Assembly: GCA_052389435.1 (NCBI GenBank)
Contig: JBQTIB010000033.1
Coordinates: 1 to 25,464 of the forward strand
Length of the DNA stretch: 25,464 nucleotides
Source: JBQTKD01 sp052389435
GTDB taxonomy: Bacteria; Actinomycetota; Actinomycetes; Sporichthyales; Sporichthyaceae
Direction of reading: 5' to 3'
In this document: positions 6,887 to 14,973 of the stretch, one piece after another
Numbering within the stretch: the first letter of the stretch is position 1
Layout: each line of letters opens with the position of its first letter
Translations under genes and position numbers: made by a program
Notes under the pieces: model-generated
Databases searched by the model: none
Told to the model about the DNA's origin: nothing
What the model saw: only the letters and a program-made list of their open reading frames with translations

Positions 6887-7692
6887 GCGCCCGGCCGGCC
6901 GAGACCGCCGACGGTCCGCTGCACCTGTCCTACGACGGCGCGGTCGCAGTCCTGACCCTGCACCGCCCGGAGCGGTACAACGCCCTCGACGCCGCCCTGG
7001 TCGCGAAGCTCGGCGCCACGGTCGCCGCGCTGGCCGCCGACCCCGCCACTCGCGCCGTCGTGTTGACCGGATCGGGGGAGAAGGCGTTCAGCGCGGGCGC
7101 CGATCTCGAGGAACTCGACGGTCTCACCGCGGGCCTCGCCTACGAGGCACTCGCGTTGGGCCAGCGCGTTTTTCGTGCGATCGAGACCTGCGGGACCCCG
7201 GTGATCGCCGCCGTCAACGGTCTGGCGCTTGGTGGCGGCATGGAACTGGCGCTGTCCGCCACCTTCATGGTGGCCAGTACCCGCGGCGCGTTCGGTCTCC
7301 CGGAGAACGGCCTGGGCCTCATGCCCGGGTACGGCGGCACCCAGCGCCTCCCGCGGCTGATCGGACGTCAGGCTGCGCTGCACCTCATGCTCAGCGGCGA
7401 CCGTCTCGCCGCCGATCGCGCCCACGCCTGCGGACTAGTGCCGCTACCGCCCAGCGCTCCGGAACAGTTGCTGACCGACGCCCTCGCGATCGCCCAGCGC
7501 ATCGCCGGGCGCAGCCCGACGGCCACCGCCGCGATCCTGCGCGCGGTCGATCGGGGCTTCGACGCCGATCTGGACACCGGCCTCGCCTTCGAGTCCGCTC
7601 TTGCGGGGATCGCCGTCGCCTCGCCCGACGCAGTCGAGGGCATCGCCGCCTTCCGCGCCAAGCGCCCGCCCGAGTTCGAGGGGAAGCCGTGA
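6883..7692 (+). CDS. Enoyl-CoA hydratase
   Basis: This 269-residue crotonase-family protein should add water to a 2-enoyl-CoA. Both catalytic glutamates of true hydratases are present: Glu121 in GGGMEL and Glu141 in GLPE. The oxyanion-hole segments FSAGADLEEL (about 69-78) and LALGGG (about 114-119) and the PGYGGTQRL signature (148-156) are intact. The GTG start at 6883 overlaps the preceding stop codon by 4 bases (GTGA), and the C-terminal FRAKRPPEFEGK is normal. In the Ali/Bad comparison it fills the BadK role (hydration of cyclohexene-carboxyl-CoA); other enoyl-CoA substrates are equally possible. Confidence 0.9.
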   Translation: MSARPAETADGPLHLSYDGAVAVLTLHRPERYNALDAALVAKLGATVAALAADPATRAVVLTGSGEKAFSAGADLEELDGLTAGLAYEALALGQRVFRAIETCGTPVIAAVNGLALGGGMELALSATFMVASTRGAFGLPENGLGLMPGYGGTQRLPRLIGRQAALHLMLSGDRLAADRAHACGLVPLPPSAPEQLLTDALAIAQRIAGRSPTATAAILRAVDRGFDADLDTGLAFESALAGIAVASPDAVEGIAAFRAKRPPEFEGKP

Positions 7693-8882
7693 CGACCGTG
7701 ACCGAGCGTCAGACCGACGTGACCGACGAGATCGTCGTCGACGGTCTCCTCACTGCGGCCGAGCTCGCCGTCCGCGACCGTGCCCGCGAGGTCGTCGCCG
7801 CCGAGGTGGCCCCGCGTGCCGCCACCCTGGATCGCGAACACACCTTCGCGAACGAGAGCTACCAGGCCCTGGTCGCAGCCGGGTTCGGCGGGCCCATCTT
7901 CGACGAACAGCTCGGCGGGGCTGGGCTGTCCACGCTGGAGTACGCGCTGGTGATGGAAGAGATCACCGCCGGCTGCGGCGCCACGAGCCTGGTCTACATG
8001 ACCCAGGTGCACGCCGCCTACCCGTTGCTGCTCGGCGGATCGCCCGACATCGTGAACCGCTGGGTTCCCGCCCTCAACCGCGGCGAGACCTACGGATCGC
8101 TGGCCATTACCGAGCCCGGCGCCGGCTCCGACGCATCCGCGATGCGCACCACCGCCCGCCGCGACGGCGAGGACTACGTGCTCGACGGCTCCAAAACCTT
8201 CATCACCACCGGCGACCGCGCCGACATCCTCGTCGTGTTCGCCACCACCGACCGCACCGGCGGGCGCGGCGGCATCACCGCCTTCGCCGTCCCGGGCGAC
8301 ACTCCCGGCGTGGAACGGGGCCGGCCCTTCCACAAGATGGGGATGCACGGCTCCACCACCGCCGAGGTCTTCTTCTCCGGCGTCCGCGTGCCCGCCGGGG
8401 CCCGTCTCGGGACCGAGGGCAAGGGCTGGGACCTGGTCACCAAGTCGGTGGTGAAGTCCCGGGTCAGCGCCGCCGCCGAAGGTGTCGGACTAGCCCGCGG
8501 CGCCTATGCGCAGACCCTCGCCGTGCTGGGCCCGGTGCGACGCCGCGTGCCCACCGTCGCCTTCCGCCTCGCCGAACTGCGCACCGCCATCACCCAGGGC
8601 AGGCTGCTGCTGCACGGCGTCGCCCGCGCCATCGACTCGCGTCCGGACGACCCGCTCACCGCGGAGATCGGCATGATGAAACTCGCGTGCACCGACCTTG
8701 GGCTGAACGTGGCCCTGGCCGCCGCGGAACTGCTCGGCCCCGAAGGCGACTTGGTCCAGTGCGGCGTCGAGCGGTACGTCCGCGACGCGAAGGTCACCCA
8801 GATCTACGACGGCACCAACGAAGTTCAACGGCTGCTGATCGCCCGCGACACCCACCGCCGCCTGACGGAGCGTCAGTCGTGA
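7689..8882 (+). CDS. Acyl-CoA dehydrogenase with Asp at catalytic site
   Basis: This 397-residue flavoprotein shows all three acyl-CoA dehydrogenase domains. The FAD/substrate motif ITEPGAGSD lies at 140-148, GSKTFITTG at about 167-175, and the C-terminal block ends in QIYDGTNEVQR at 371-381. The catalytic base, usually Glu in YEGT, is Asp374 here, a change that can alter substrate geometry or rate. It probably introduces a 2,3-double bond into an acyl-CoA, passing electrons to ETF. A GTG start overlaps the upstream stop by 4 bases, and the next gene overlaps by 4 bases again. Position beside the hydratase and SDR suits the AliB/BadJ-type step on an alicyclic acyl-CoA; that assignment is inference. 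Confidence 0.9.
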   Translation: MTTVTERQTDVTDEIVVDGLLTAAELAVRDRAREVVAAEVAPRAATLDREHTFANESYQALVAAGFGGPIFDEQLGGAGLSTLEYALVMEEITAGCGATSLVYMTQVHAAYPLLLGGSPDIVNRWVPALNRGETYGSLAITEPGAGSDASAMRTTARRDGEDYVLDGSKTFITTGDRADILVVFATTDRTGGRGGITAFAVPGDTPGVERGRPFHKMGMHGSTTAEVFFSGVRVPAGARLGTEGKGWDLVTKSVVKSRVSAAAEGVGLARGAYAQTLAVLGPVRRRVPTVAFRLAELRTAITQGRLLLHGVARAIDSRPDDPLTAEIGMMKLACTDLGLNVALAAAELLGPEGDLVQCGVERYVRDAKVTQIYDGTNEVQRLLIARDTHRRLTERQS

Positions 8883-9634
8883 CCGTGGACCTCAAGGGTA
8901 AAGTCGCCCTCGTCACCGGCGGCAACCGCGGCATCGGCCGCGCCATCGCCCTCGGCCTGGCCGAGGCCGGTGCCGACGTCGTCCTCGCCGCACGCGACAC
9001 CACGACCCTGAGCGCCGTCGCCAAGGAGATCGAAGCCGTCGGCGCGCGCGCCGATTTCAACGTCGTCGACATCGCCGACGGCCCCGCCGTGCGAGCAATG
9101 GTGGACGGTGCGGTCGAACGCCTCGGGCGCCTCGACATCGTCGTCAACAACTCCGGGATCGTCTCCAGCAAGGCCCTGCTCGAACTCGACGAAGACGAGT
9201 GGGACCGGGTCCTGAACACCAACCTGCGCGGGACGTTCCTCGTGACGCAGGCCACCGGCCGGCACCTGGTGGCGCAGGGCTCCGGCAAGGTGATCAACAT
9301 CGGCTCGAACTTCGCCTTCAAGGGCGTCGCGAACCACGCCGCGTACTGCGCCTCCAAGGCCGCGGTCATCGCCTTCACCAAGTGCATGGCCGTGGAATGG
9401 GCCCGGCACAACATTCAGGTCAACGCCCTGGCACCGGGCTACTTCGAGACCGACCTCAACGCCGGAGTGCGCTCCGACACCGAGGCCAACGACCGCATCG
9501 TGCGCACCGTGCCCGCACGACGCATGGGCGTCCCGGACGAACTCGTCCCCTGGGCGCTGCTGTTGGCCTCACCCGCATCGGACTACATGACCGGTGAATC
9601 GATCGTGATCGACGGCGGCCTGACGGCCCGTTAG
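8879..9634 (+). CDS. Short-chain dehydrogenase/reductase, FabG/BadH-like
   Basis: This 251-residue classical SDR has TGGNRGIG (13-20) for the nucleotide, NNSG (90-93) and the catalytic set Ser143, Tyr156 and Lys160 (YCASK). The C-terminal SIVIDGG motif is normal. Ala-Arg-Asp at 38-40 after the second beta strand leaves cofactor choice open. It should oxidise a secondary hydroxyl. Between an acyl-CoA dehydrogenase/hydratase pair and a BadI-like hydrolase, the attractive role is that of BadH, oxidising 2-hydroxycyclohexane-carboxyl-CoA to the 2-keto form. A general 3-oxoacyl reductase is the main alternative. The GTG start overlaps the previous stop by 4 bases. Confidence 0.88.
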   Translation: MTVDLKGKVALVTGGNRGIGRAIALGLAEAGADVVLAARDTTTLSAVAKEIEAVGARADFNVVDIADGPAVRAMVDGAVERLGRLDIVVNNSGIVSSKALLELDEDEWDRVLNTNLRGTFLVTQATGRHLVAQGSGKVINIGSNFAFKGVANHAAYCASKAAVIAFTKCMAVEWARHNIQVNALAPGYFETDLNAGVRSDTEANDRIVRTVPARRMGVPDELVPWALLLASPASDYMTGESIVIDGGLTAR

Positions 9635-9644
9635 GAGACTGCAG

Positions 9645-10520
9645 GTGTTCACCCCACAGACAGTCGGCGTGCTCGGCACCGGAACCATGGGTTCCGGAAT
9701 CGCCGTCGTCGCCGCCCGCGCCGGGCACCGCGTGATCGTGCGCGACCTGGACGACGCTCGAGTCGGCGCCGGGATCGAGCGGATCGTCGCCTTCCTGGAC
9801 AAGAGCCTGTCGCTCGGCAAGCTCTCTCCCGAGGCGGCCAACGCCGCCAAGCGCGGCCTGTCCGGCACCACCGAGCTCGACGGCCTCACCGAGTGCGACG
9901 TCGTGATCGAGGCCATCTTCGAGGACGTCCCGCTCAAGCAGCGCACCTTCGGCGAACTCGACGACATCTGCAAGCCGGACACCCTGTTCCACACCAACAC
10001 CTCGACGCTGTCCGTCACCGCCATCGCCGCCGGGTCCGTTCGCCCGGGCCGCGTGGTGGGAACGCACTACTGCAACCCCGCCCCGTTGATGAAGCTCGTC
10101 GAGGTCGTCAAGGGCGACCAGACCGACGAAGACGCCTACCGCCGAAGCCTGGACTTCCTCGCCAGCGTGGGAAAAACAACCGTCACGACCAAGGACTCCC
10201 CGGGGTTCATCGTCAACCGGTTCCTGATCCCGTTCGAAAACGCTGCCATCCGCGCCCTCGAAGCCGGGCGCGGGACCGTCGAGTCCATCGACCTCGCGGT
10301 GACCAAGGGCCTGCGCTACCCGATGGGCCCGTTCACGCTGCTGGACATCGTCGGCATGGACATTCACAAGGCCGTCGCGACCAGCCTCTACGACCAACTC
10401 AAGGATCCCCGGTTCGCACCGCCGCCGATGGTCGATCGGATGATCGCCGCCGGCACCCTCGGCCGCAAGTCCGGTCACGGCTTCTACGACTACGCCACCA
10501 GCGCACACTTCGGTGCCTGA
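9645..10520 (+). CDS. 3-hydroxyacyl-CoA dehydrogenase (first of two)
   Basis: This 291-residue protein is a monofunctional 3-hydroxyacyl-CoA dehydrogenase of the 3-hydroxybutyryl-CoA dehydrogenase type. GTGTMGSG (11-18) binds NAD, and the catalytic pair is His141 and Glu153 in the THYCNPAPLMKLVEV block. The family usually has FF after His; Tyr-Cys here may reshape the acyl pocket. The C-terminal dimerisation domain (FIVNRFLIPFENAA, RYPMGPFTLLDIVG) is complete. The GTG start has AGGAG about 8 bases upstream, overlapping the end of the SDR gene region. It is followed by a second, diverged homologue, so the operon probably oxidises two different hydroxyacyl-CoAs. Confidence 0.9.
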   Translation: MFTPQTVGVLGTGTMGSGIAVVAARAGHRVIVRDLDDARVGAGIERIVAFLDKSLSLGKLSPEAANAAKRGLSGTTELDGLTECDVVIEAIFEDVPLKQRTFGELDDICKPDTLFHTNTSTLSVTAIAAGSVRPGRVVGTHYCNPAPLMKLVEVVKGDQTDEDAYRRSLDFLASVGKTTVTTKDSPGFIVNRFLIPFENAAIRALEAGRGTVESIDLAVTKGLRYPMGPFTLLDIVGMDIHKAVATSLYDQLKDPRFAPPPMVDRMIAAGTLGRKSGHGFYDYATSAHFGA

Positions 10521-10536
10521 CATGGGAGAGCAACCG

Positions 10537-11418
10537 ATGATCGGCACGGCATTCTGGCCCATCGAGCACGTCGCCGTGCTCGGCTTCGGCACCATGGGCG
10601 CGGGCATCGTCGAGATCTGCGCCCGCGCCGGACACCAGGTGAGCGTCCTGGAAACCGACGCCGATCGCCTCGCGGCCGGCCACGCCCGCGTCGAGAAGTC
10701 GCTGGCCCGCGCGGTCGAGCGCGGCAAGATCTCGGCGGCCGACTCCACCGCGGCGCTGAGCCGCATTACCGGAGTCCTCGACGTCGCCGCGCTGTCCGGC
10801 GCGGACCTGGTGATCGAGGCCGTCGTCGAGGTGCTCGAGGTCAAGGTCGAGCTCCTGCGGGCCGTCGCCGCCGTGGTTCGGCCCGAGGCGCTGCTCGCGA
10901 CGAACACCTCCGCGCTCTCGGTGACCGACATCGCCTCGGCCCTGCCCGGTTCGCACCGTGTCGGCGGCCTGCACTTCTTCAACCCGGTGCCCGTGATGGA
11001 ACTCGTCGAGGTGATCCGCGCCCTACAGACCGACGAGAACACCGCTCGGACACTGCTCGAATTCGCTGCCGCCATCGGCAAAACCGCCATCGAGGCACCG
11101 GACCGCCCCGGGTTCCTGCTCAACCACCTGCTGATGCCCTACCTCAACGACGTCGTGCAGGCCTACGACGACGGCCTGGCCACCGCCCGCGACATCGACA
11201 CCGCACTGCACCTCGGCCTCGGCTACCCGGTGGGCCCGCTCGCGCTGCTCGACGTCATCGGTCTGGACGTGCACTGCCACGCCACCTCGAGCGCCTACGC
11301 GGCCACTCTCGACCCGGCGTTCGCGCCGCCCCCGCTGCTGCGCCAAATGGTCGCCGCCGGGTACCACGGCCACAAGACCGGCCGCGGCTTCGTCGTCGGG
11401 ACCGAGGACACCAAATGA
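10537..11418 (+). CDS. 3-hydroxyacyl-CoA dehydrogenase (second of two)
   Basis: This 293-residue homologue of the preceding gene has GFGTMGAG at 16-23 and the canonical catalytic block LHFFNPVPVMELVEV with His146 and Glu158. NTSALSVTDIA and GYPVGPLALLDVIG are intact. The ATG at 10537 is chosen over GTG 10513 and ATG 10522 because GGGAGAG lies 6 bases upstream. It overlaps the ring-hydrolase gene by 4 bases (ATGA). Its active site is closer to standard straight-chain enzymes than the first copy, so it may serve beta-oxidation after ring opening; that split of roles is inference. Confidence 0.9.
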   Translation: MIGTAFWPIEHVAVLGFGTMGAGIVEICARAGHQVSVLETDADRLAAGHARVEKSLARAVERGKISAADSTAALSRITGVLDVAALSGADLVIEAVVEVLEVKVELLRAVAAVVRPEALLATNTSALSVTDIASALPGSHRVGGLHFFNPVPVMELVEVIRALQTDENTARTLLEFAAAIGKTAIEAPDRPGFLLNHLLMPYLNDVVQAYDDGLATARDIDTALHLGLGYPVGPLALLDVIGLDVHCHATSSAYAATLDPAFAPPPLLRQMVAAGYHGHKTGRGFVVGTEDTK

Positions 11419-12191
11419 GCTACGAGGACATCCAGTACGAGGTCGCCGAGGGCGTCGCGACCATCACGCTGAACCGTCCGGAAAACGGCAACAAGTTCCG
11501 GCGTCAGACGGCGCTGGAGTTGGCGACGGCCCTGCGGGCGTTTCGCGAGGACCCGTCGGCTCGGGTCGGCGTGCTGACCGGCGCGGGGGAGAAGTTCTTC
11601 TGCATCGGCGGCGAGCACGATCCGCTCAAGTCCCTGGACTACGGCCAGGTGCTGCCGATCGTCGACGTCTACGAGCTGATCGACACCGTCTCCAAGCCGA
11701 TCATCGCCGCGGTCAACGGGTTCGCGGTCGGCGGCGGGAACGTCCTGCACATGCTCTGCGACCTGACGATCGCCGCCGACAACGCCGTGTTCCGCCAGGT
11801 CGGGCCCATGGTCGGCAGCTTCGACGCCGGATATGGGACCTGGTACCTCGAGGACACGATCGGGCGCAAACGCGCCAAGGAGATGTGGTACCTCAACCGC
11901 AAGTACACCGCCGAGCAGGCCGAGCGGATGGGCTTGGTCAACGAGGTCGTCCCGGCGGCAGAGCTGATGGCCCGCGTCCGCGAGATCGCCGAAGAACTCC
12001 TCGCGCGCAGCCCGCTCGCGCTCGCCGCGCTCAAGGGCGCGTTCTCCGCCCGCCACACCGGCGTCGCCGGTCAGGCCCGGATGGGCCACGACCAGATGCT
12101 GAGCTACTACCTCATGACCGCCGAGGCCCACGAGGTCAGCGAGTCCTTCGGCGCCCGCCGCGCGCCCGACGACGAGAAGTTCTGGCAGTGA
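11415..12191 (+). CDS. BadI/MenB-like ring hydrolase
   Basis: This 258-residue crotonase-fold protein lacks the paired hydratase glutamates: GGGNV (107-110 region) replaces GGGxE. It instead has the VGPMVGSFDAGYGTWYL block (129-145), the hallmark of MenB (dihydroxynaphthoyl-CoA synthase) and BadI (2-ketocyclohexanecarboxyl-CoA hydrolase), followed by KEMWYLNRKY and a Tyr-rich C-terminus. BadI opens an alicyclic beta-ketoacyl-CoA by a reverse-Dieckmann reaction. No other menaquinone genes are nearby and the gene is embedded among beta-oxidation genes, so a ring-cleaving hydrolase is the better call. This is the strongest evidence that the substrate contains a ring. It overlaps both neighbours by 4 bases. 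Confidence 0.8.
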   Translation: MSYEDIQYEVAEGVATITLNRPENGNKFRRQTALELATALRAFREDPSARVGVLTGAGEKFFCIGGEHDPLKSLDYGQVLPIVDVYELIDTVSKPIIAAVNGFAVGGGNVLHMLCDLTIAADNAVFRQVGPMVGSFDAGYGTWYLEDTIGRKRAKEMWYLNRKYTAEQAERMGLVNEVVPAAELMARVREIAEELLARSPLALAALKGAFSARHTGVAGQARMGHDQMLSYYLMTAEAHEVSESFGARRAPDDEKFWQ

Positions 12192-13282
12192 ACGGCCCAG
12201 TGCGCACCGCACCCGCCTGGGAGAGCGGCGCAGGCGATCCGGACGTCGCCGCGCTGAACGAGATGATCGACGCCCTGCTCGCCGATCACGACGTCGCGCT
12301 CGACGACGGCGACTCGGCCACCGACCACGGGCGCGCGCTGCTGGTGGCGCAGGGACTCTGGTCGATCGCGATGCCGGAAGAGGTCGGCGGCGGCGAAGGT
12401 CCGACGCCACTGCTGTTGCACGCGCTGGCCCGCATCGCCCGAGGCTGGCCCGCCCTCGCGCTGGGCTGCGCCCACGCACACGCCGCGGTGTCGATCCTGG
12501 CCCACCACGAGGACTGGACGACCGTCGCAGCGGCCGTCGCGGCCGGGTCGCCGATCGCGGTCGTCGACGCCGCAGGTCCGATGGCCGAGCTGACGGTCGG
12601 TCACGGTCCAGAGCGCACCCAGGTGGACGGGACCGTCTCCCGCGTGGACGTCGCAGACGTGGCGCCGTCCCTTCTCTTGGTCGACGCCGCGGCCTCCCGT
12701 GCGTTGCTTGTCGCCGCCTCCGAGCTCGGGATCGTCCACAAGACAGTCGTCGCGCGGACGGGGCTTGCCGGCGCACGTACCCACCCCGTCGCCCTGGTCG
12801 CGGTACTGACGGACTCTCAGGTCCTCCCGCCCCTGGGCGCGTCGACCTTGGACAGCGATGCCGCCGGCGCCCTCGCCCTGCTGCACCTGCAGGTCGCCGC
12901 CATCGCCTGCGGGATTGCCGCCGGCGCCCTGGAAGCGACCACCGGCTACGTCGGCGAGCGCCACCAGTTCGGCGCTCCGCTGGCGGCCCTGCCGACGATC
13001 GCGCGTGCCGTCTTCGACGCTCGATCGGACGTGACCGCCGCGTTCGATCGAGCGTTGGCCGTCGCGACCGCCCCCGGCGGGATCGACCCACTCGCCGCCG
13101 CCTCCGCGCTCCGCTCGGCGTTCGCCGCCGCGATTCCCGCGGCCACCGCAGCGATCCAACTGCACGGCGGCTATGGCTACCTGCAGGAGTACCCGGTCGA
13201 ACGCGCGTTCCGCGACCTCGTGTCGCTTCGTGCCGCAGCTGCCCTGGCGCCCGTGCTCGACGCGGCCGCGGTGCTGCGATGA
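12188..13282 (+). CDS. Degenerate acyl-CoA dehydrogenase-like protein
   Basis: This 364-residue protein has an acyl-CoA dehydrogenase C-terminal half: GYVGERHQFGAPL (253-265) with the FAD-contacting Arg258, and QLHGGYGYLQEYPVERAFRD (324-343). The segment that should follow, with the YEGT catalytic base, is missing; the chain continues as an Ala-rich tail. The middle domain is shortened and lacks the TEPGAGSD motif. Such proteins can be the non-catalytic or complementary half of heteromeric dehydrogenases, as in actinobacterial steroid catabolism. It may pair with the dehydrogenase at 7689-8882, or work alone with an unusual base. The GTG start overlaps the previous stop by 4 bases. Confidence 0.78.
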   Translation: MNGPVRTAPAWESGAGDPDVAALNEMIDALLADHDVALDDGDSATDHGRALLVAQGLWSIAMPEEVGGGEGPTPLLLHALARIARGWPALALGCAHAHAAVSILAHHEDWTTVAAAVAAGSPIAVVDAAGPMAELTVGHGPERTQVDGTVSRVDVADVAPSLLLVDAAASRALLVAASELGIVHKTVVARTGLAGARTHPVALVAVLTDSQVLPPLGASTLDSDAAGALALLHLQVAAIACGIAAGALEATTGYVGERHQFGAPLAALPTIARAVFDARSDVTAAFDRALAVATAPGGIDPLAAASALRSAFAAAIPAATAAIQLHGGYGYLQEYPVERAFRDLVSLRAAAALAPVLDAAAVLR

Positions 13283-14973
13283 GCCCCCAGGCCCCGCCCG
13301 CCCATCCGGGCCTACGCGCGGACAGCCGGCTCACCCCGGAATTGATCGCGTCCTACCTCGACTCGGGAATGTGGGACGACACCTCGCTGCGCGGTCTGCT
13401 CTCCGCCGCGGCCGCAGCCCACCCCGACCGCGTCGCCGTCGTCTCCTATGCTTATGGTACCGGCGAACCCACTCGCATGACCTACGCGGAGTTCGACGCC
13501 TTCGTCACCCGTCTCGCGCATGGACTCACCGCCCTCGGCGTCGGGCGTGGTACCTCGGTGGCGCTCATGCTTCCCAACAGCGTGCAGATCGCTGCCCTGG
13601 TGTTCGCGATCTTCGAGGCCGGCGGCGTCTACACCGGAATCCCCGTGGCCTACGGGGAACGGGAGACTGGGGCGATCCTCGCCGGCAGTGGCGCCGAGGT
13701 GCTGGTCGTCCCCGCTGCGCACCGACGCGGCGAAACCCTGGACACCGCACGCACACTGCGGCGCGAACACGGCTCTCTGCGTCATCTCGTCGTCCTCGAC
13801 GACACCCCCGACGGAGCGGTGCTCGGCCCCGACGAGACGCCGTTCGCGGCTCTGCTCGACGCTCCCGTCGTGGACCTGCCGCCGTTGGACGCCGGGGCGG
13901 TCTGCCACGTCGGATTCACCTCCGGCACCACCGGCGCGCCCAAGGGCGTCCTGAACTCCTCGCAGACCCTGTTCGCCGTCATTCGCAACTGGGTCGAGCA
14001 CGTCCGCCCCGAATCGCTCGGCGACCCGTTCGTCAACCTGATCGCCTCGCCGATCGGGCATCACACCGGGTTCCTGTGGGGCGTCATGATGACCGCCTTC
14101 CGTCAGGGCACCGCCGTGTTCCTCGACCGGTGGAAGCCCGACTGGGCGGCGGAGGTGATCCTCGCCGAGCGCGTCACCGCCTCGTTCAGCGCGCCGACGT
14201 TCGTCCAAGATCTGATGGGCACTCAGTTGGCAGGACATCCAGATTCGCCGCTGCGGATCTGGATGCTGGCCGGTGGCCCGGTGCCGCGCAGCCTGCCCGC
14301 CGCGGCAGCAGCTGCCTTGGGCGGATACATGTCGCCCGGGTTCGGAATGACCGAGTGCGGCAGTGCCATCTCGTGCGCCCCGCACCTCGCGGACAGCGTG
14401 CTGCGCACCGACGGCGCCCCCACCTATGGCATGGAGGCCCGGGTAGTCGACGCGACCTGGAACCCGACCGCGCACGGCGAGATCGGCGACCTTCAGATCC
14501 GCGGACCCGCCGTCTTCCTCGGCTACGCGAACCGTCCGGACGCCAACGCAGGCGCCTTCGACGCCGACGGCTGGTTCCACACCGGCGACACCGCTCTGAC
14601 CACCCCCGAGGGCTTCATCGCCCTGGCCGGTCGCACCAAGGACATCGTCATCCGGGGCGGGGAGAACATCCCCGTCCAGCAGGTCGAGGCACTGCTGCAG
14701 GAACACCCGCAGATCACCGCCGTCGCCGTCGTCGGCTATCCCGACGAACGCCTCGGCGAACGGGCCTGCGCGGTCGTCCGCCCGGTACCCGGAGCGGAGC
14801 TGGACTTGCGGGGGCTGTGCGACTGGCTGCTGATCCAGGGCCTGTCCGCGCACTACCTCCCCGAACGACTGCAGATCGTCGAGCACCTGCCCGTCACCAC
14901 CATCGGCAAGGTGGACAAGGCCGCGATCCGGCGCCTCGTCGCCGCTGCCGTCGAGACCGAAGGTTTGTCGTGA
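13279..14973 (+). CDS. Acyl-CoA synthetase (AMP-forming)
   Basis: This 564-residue ANL-family ligase activates a carboxylic acid via an acyl-adenylate. Core motifs are TSGTTGAPKG (214-223), GFGMTECGS (354-362), GWFHTGD (431-437), KDIVIRGGENI (454-464) and the C-terminal catalytic Lys544 in TTIGKVDK. The overall arrangement, including the N-terminal SYLDSGMWDDTSL segment, resembles cyclohexanecarboxylate-CoA ligase (AliA) more than long-chain ligases; this is a judgement by eye. It would convert the acid produced by the aldehyde dehydrogenase into the CoA ester that enters ring beta-oxidation. Both ends overlap neighbouring genes by 4 bases. Confidence 0.9.
   Translation: MSPQAPPAHPGLRADSRLTPELIASYLDSGMWDDTSLRGLLSAAAAAHPDRVAVVSYAYGTGEPTRMTYAEFDAFVTRLAHGLTALGVGRGTSVALMLPNSVQIAALVFAIFEAGGVYTGIPVAYGERETGAILAGSGAEVLVVPAAHRRGETLDTARTLRREHGSLRHLVVLDDTPDGAVLGPDETPFAALLDAPVVDLPPLDAGAVCHVGFTSGTTGAPKGVLNSSQTLFAVIRNWVEHVRPESLGDPFVNLIASPIGHHTGFLWGVMMTAFRQGTAVFLDRWKPDWAAEVILAERVTASFSAPTFVQDLMGTQLAGHPDSPLRIWMLAGGPVPRSLPAAAAAALGGYMSPGFGMTECGSAISCAPHLADSVLRTDGAPTYGMEARVVDATWNPTAHGEIGDLQIRGPAVFLGYANRPDANAGAFDADGWFHTGDTALTTPEGFIALAGRTKDIVIRGGENIPVQQVEALLQEHPQITAVAVVGYPDERLGERACAVVRPVPGAELDLRGLCDWLLIQGLSAHYLPERLQIVEHLPVTTIGKVDKAAIRRLVAAAVETEGLS

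Noticed and set aside
11415..12191. MenB of menaquinone biosynthesis
   Set aside because: No other men genes are nearby and the gene is translationally coupled inside a beta-oxidation operon; a BadI-like role fits better, though phylogeny would be needed to settle it.
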